This document shows, piece by piece, positions 62,559 to 64,000 of a stretch of 64,000 nt of DNA. Made by a program: the position numbers and the translations under genes. Origin of the DNA: an uncultured Prevotellaceae bacterium. Its GTDB lineage: Bacteria > Bacteroidota > Bacteroidia > Bacteroidales > Bacteroidaceae. Within the stretch, counting starts at the first letter, position 1. The number at the start of each line of letters is the position of its first letter. The notes below the pieces were generated by a model. That model saw nothing but the letters and a program-made list of their open reading frames with translations. It was not told where the DNA came from and ran no database searches. The DNA lies in the NCBI GenBank assembly GCA_900321425.1, contig ONWA01000010.1, forward strand, positions 1 through 64,000, given 5' to 3'.

Positions 62559-63860
62559 ATGGGAAATCCAAAAGCATTTTTAGAGATACACCGCCAGGAG
62601 GCGGGATACCGTCCGATTCACGATAGAATCCACGACTTTGGCGAAGTGGAGCAGACGCTCAACACCCGCGAACGTAAGTTGCAGGCATCGCGCTGCATGG
62701 ACTGTGGCGTACCCTTCTGTCACTGGGCCTGTCCGTTGGGCAACAAAGCCCCTGAGTGGAACGACGCCTTATATAAGGGCGACTGGGAGCTGGCTTATAA
62801 GTTACTTAGCAGCACCAACCCCTTTCCTGAGTTCACCGGCCGTATCTGTCCGGCACTCTGCGAGAAGGCCTGTGTATTGAACCGTTTCAATCACGAGCCA
62901 ACAACCAATCGTGAGGATGAGGCAGCCATCACCGAGATGGCTTTCCAAGAAGGATTTATCCTACCGCGTACTGACATTCAGCGTAATGGTAAGAAGGTGG
63001 CAGTAATTGGTGCCGGTCCTGCTGGTCTGGCGGCAGCCAACGACCTGAACCTGATGGGTTATACGGTAACCGTGTTTGAGAAGAACGAGGCTGCAGGTGG
63101 CTTGCTGCGCTACGGCATCCCCAACTTCAAACTCAACAAGGCCGTCATCGACCGTAGAGACTCTAGAGACTCTATCCTCTCTGCTTACGACGCCATCGTC
63201 ATCGCTACAGGCACCCCCACCGCCCGCGACCTGACGATTCCTGGCCGTGAACTGAAGGGCGTACACTTCGCCCTCGATCTGCTCTCACAGCAGAACCGCG
63301 TGCTGGCAGGCATGGAGTTCAGCAAGGATGAGCGTATCACTGCCAAGGACAAGGACGTGCTCGTGATTGGTGGTGGCGATACCGGTTCCGACTGCATCGG
63401 TACAGCCCACCGTCAGGGATGTAAGAGTGTCACGCAGATTGAGATCATGCCCCGTCCTGTGGAAGGTCCCGACGACCCGCAGAACCCCTGGCCCAACTGG
63501 CCGCGTACGCTCAAGACCACCTCGAGTCATGAGGAGGGTTGCACTCGTCGTTGGAACATCAATACCCTTGAGTTCTTGGGCAAGGACGGTAAACTGATAG
63601 GTGTGAAGGTGCAGGAGATAGACTGGAAGCCTAATCCCAACGGCGGTCGTCCTATCATGGTGGAGAAGGGCAAGCCCGAAATCATCAAGGCCGAGCTCTG
63701 TCTGCTGGCGATGGGATTCCTGAAGCCCGAGCATCCTGAGTATCCTAAGAACGTCTTTGTGTGCGGCGATAGTGCCAACGGTGCTTCGCTCGTTGTCCGT
63801 GCCCTGGCTAGTGGTCGACAGACCGCCCAGAAGGTTAATGCATATCTCTCACCTCTATGA
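62559..63860 (+). CDS. gltD: Glutamate synthase, small subunit, with internal deletion
   Basis: 433 residues; family members are usually 450-490. N-terminal iron-sulfur region ([24 protein letters not shown]), FAD-binding [18 protein letters not shown]-binding [10 protein letters not shown], and C-terminal [18 protein letters not shown]. After [11 protein letters not shown] the usual 25-30 residue stretch before the DA-hhhATG segment is replaced by [10 protein letters not shown], encoded by a 9-bp tandem repeat (63155-63172). Whether the protein still works is uncertain. Overlaps dapF by 4 bp (ATGA). Confidence 0.92.
   Translation: MGNPKAFLEIHRQEAGYRPIHDRIHDFGEVEQTLNTRERKLQASRCMDCGVPFCHWACPLGNKAPEWNDALYKGDWELAYKLLSSTNPFPEFTGRICPALCEKACVLNRFNHEPTTNREDEAAITEMAFQEGFILPRTDIQRNGKKVAVIGAGPAGLAAANDLNLMGYTVTVFEKNEAAGGLLRYGIPNFKLNKAVIDRRDSRDSILSAYDAIVIATGTPTARDLTIPGRELKGVHFALDLLSQQNRVLAGMEFSKDERITAKDKDVLVIGGGDTGSDCIGTAHRQGCKSVTQIEIMPRPVEGPDDPQNPWPNWPRTLKTTSSHEEGCTRRWNINTLEFLGKDGKLIGVKVQEIDWKPNPNGGRPIMVEKGKPEIIKAELCLLAMGFLKPEHPEYPKNVFVCGDSANGASLVVRALASGRQTAQKVNAYLSPL
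63155..63172 (+). repeat. 9-bp tandem repeat at the gltD deletion
   Basis: TAGAGACTC twice in a row; it occupies the place of the missing segment. Confidence 0.9.
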
Positions 63861-64000
63861 AACAAATTCCATTCACTAAGATGCACGGCTGTGGCAACGA
63901 CTATATCTACGTCAATGCCATGCAGCATGCGATAGCAGACCCTTCTGTTGCTGCCATCGCATGGAGTGACCGTCATAAGGGCATTGGCAGTGACGGTCTT
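63857..64000 (+). CDS. dapF: Diaminopimelate epimerase, N-terminal part (3' end outside window)
   Basis: 48 codons visible: [15 protein letters not shown] and a GIGSDGL-type motif match DapF. Makes meso-diaminopimelate for lysine and cell wall. Starts within the gltD stop (ATGA), so translational coupling is likely. Confidence 0.9.
   Translation, partial: MKQIPFTKMHGCGNDYIYVNAMQHAIADPSVAAIAWSDRHKGIGSDGL

Overview
The window is a 64-kb chromosomal segment from a member of the Bacteroidota, most likely Bacteroidales and Prevotellaceae-like. This rests on the family mix (DUF5686, DUF4835, DUF3127, class 1B PyrD/PyrK, an AroG-type DAHP synthase fused to chorismate mutase, TorF-like porin with AmtB/GlnK, long-form PurF), on signal peptides ending in SAQ or TMS, and on many promoters of the Bacteroidota type (TTTG, 19-20 nt, TAnnTTTG). 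I see no phage, IS element, rRNA, tRNA or CRISPR array. The window cuts pyruvate kinase at the left edge and dapF at the right edge.

Layout. 1-6.6 kb: pyk end, then a DapA-superfamily lyase, an SSS symporter, a PAP2 acid phosphatase and a DUF5686 outer-membrane protein. 6.6-11 kb: fucI, ispE and dnaB. 11-18.4 kb: a leftward operon dnaN, DnaQ-like exonuclease, coaBC, DUF4835, recN, TPR pseudo-protease. 18.5-32 kb: small housekeeping transcription units (DUF3127, fetAB-like ABC exporter, LMW phosphatase, C1 peptidase, Nif3, zinc-ribbon protein, holA, XRE regulator, pyrK-pyrD, slyD-aroC). 32-39.7 kb: secreted and envelope proteins (small secreted protein, S8 and M48 peptidases, two paralogous outer-membrane barrels flanking three tiny ORFs, a bleomycin-hydrolase-type peptidase).

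40-44.2 kb: the aromatic amino-acid operon pheA, aminotransferase, DAHP synthase/chorismate mutase, tyrA. It is preceded by what looks like a complete ribosome-mediated attenuator: a 25-codon leader peptide with a Tyr/Phe run (YFYGYYFYF), three alternative pairings and an intrinsic terminator just before pheA. 44.3-47 kb: a MESH1-like HD protein, a TerB-DnaJ protein and a QueH/5-formyl-THF cyclo-ligase fusion. 47-64 kb: a nitrogen and glutamine-amide cluster: leftward pyrG, purF, asnB, carAB fusion; leftward glnK, amtB, porin; rightward gltB, gltD, dapF.

The most unusual feature of the right-hand 24 kb is a set of short simple repeats. The main one is an 8-bp unit (AATTGAAG in the sense direction of most flanking genes) that fills spacers between operon genes and often starts at the upstream stop codon. 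Units of the same kind also sit in frame inside conserved enzymes (CarA, AsnB), and other short repeats lie at both gene-fusion junctions (CarA-CarB, QueH-FthC) and at an internal deletion in GltD. The CarAB fusion contains only the first half of CarB, ending at the domain boundary. These observations, with the pheA attenuator, are the main points for follow-up.
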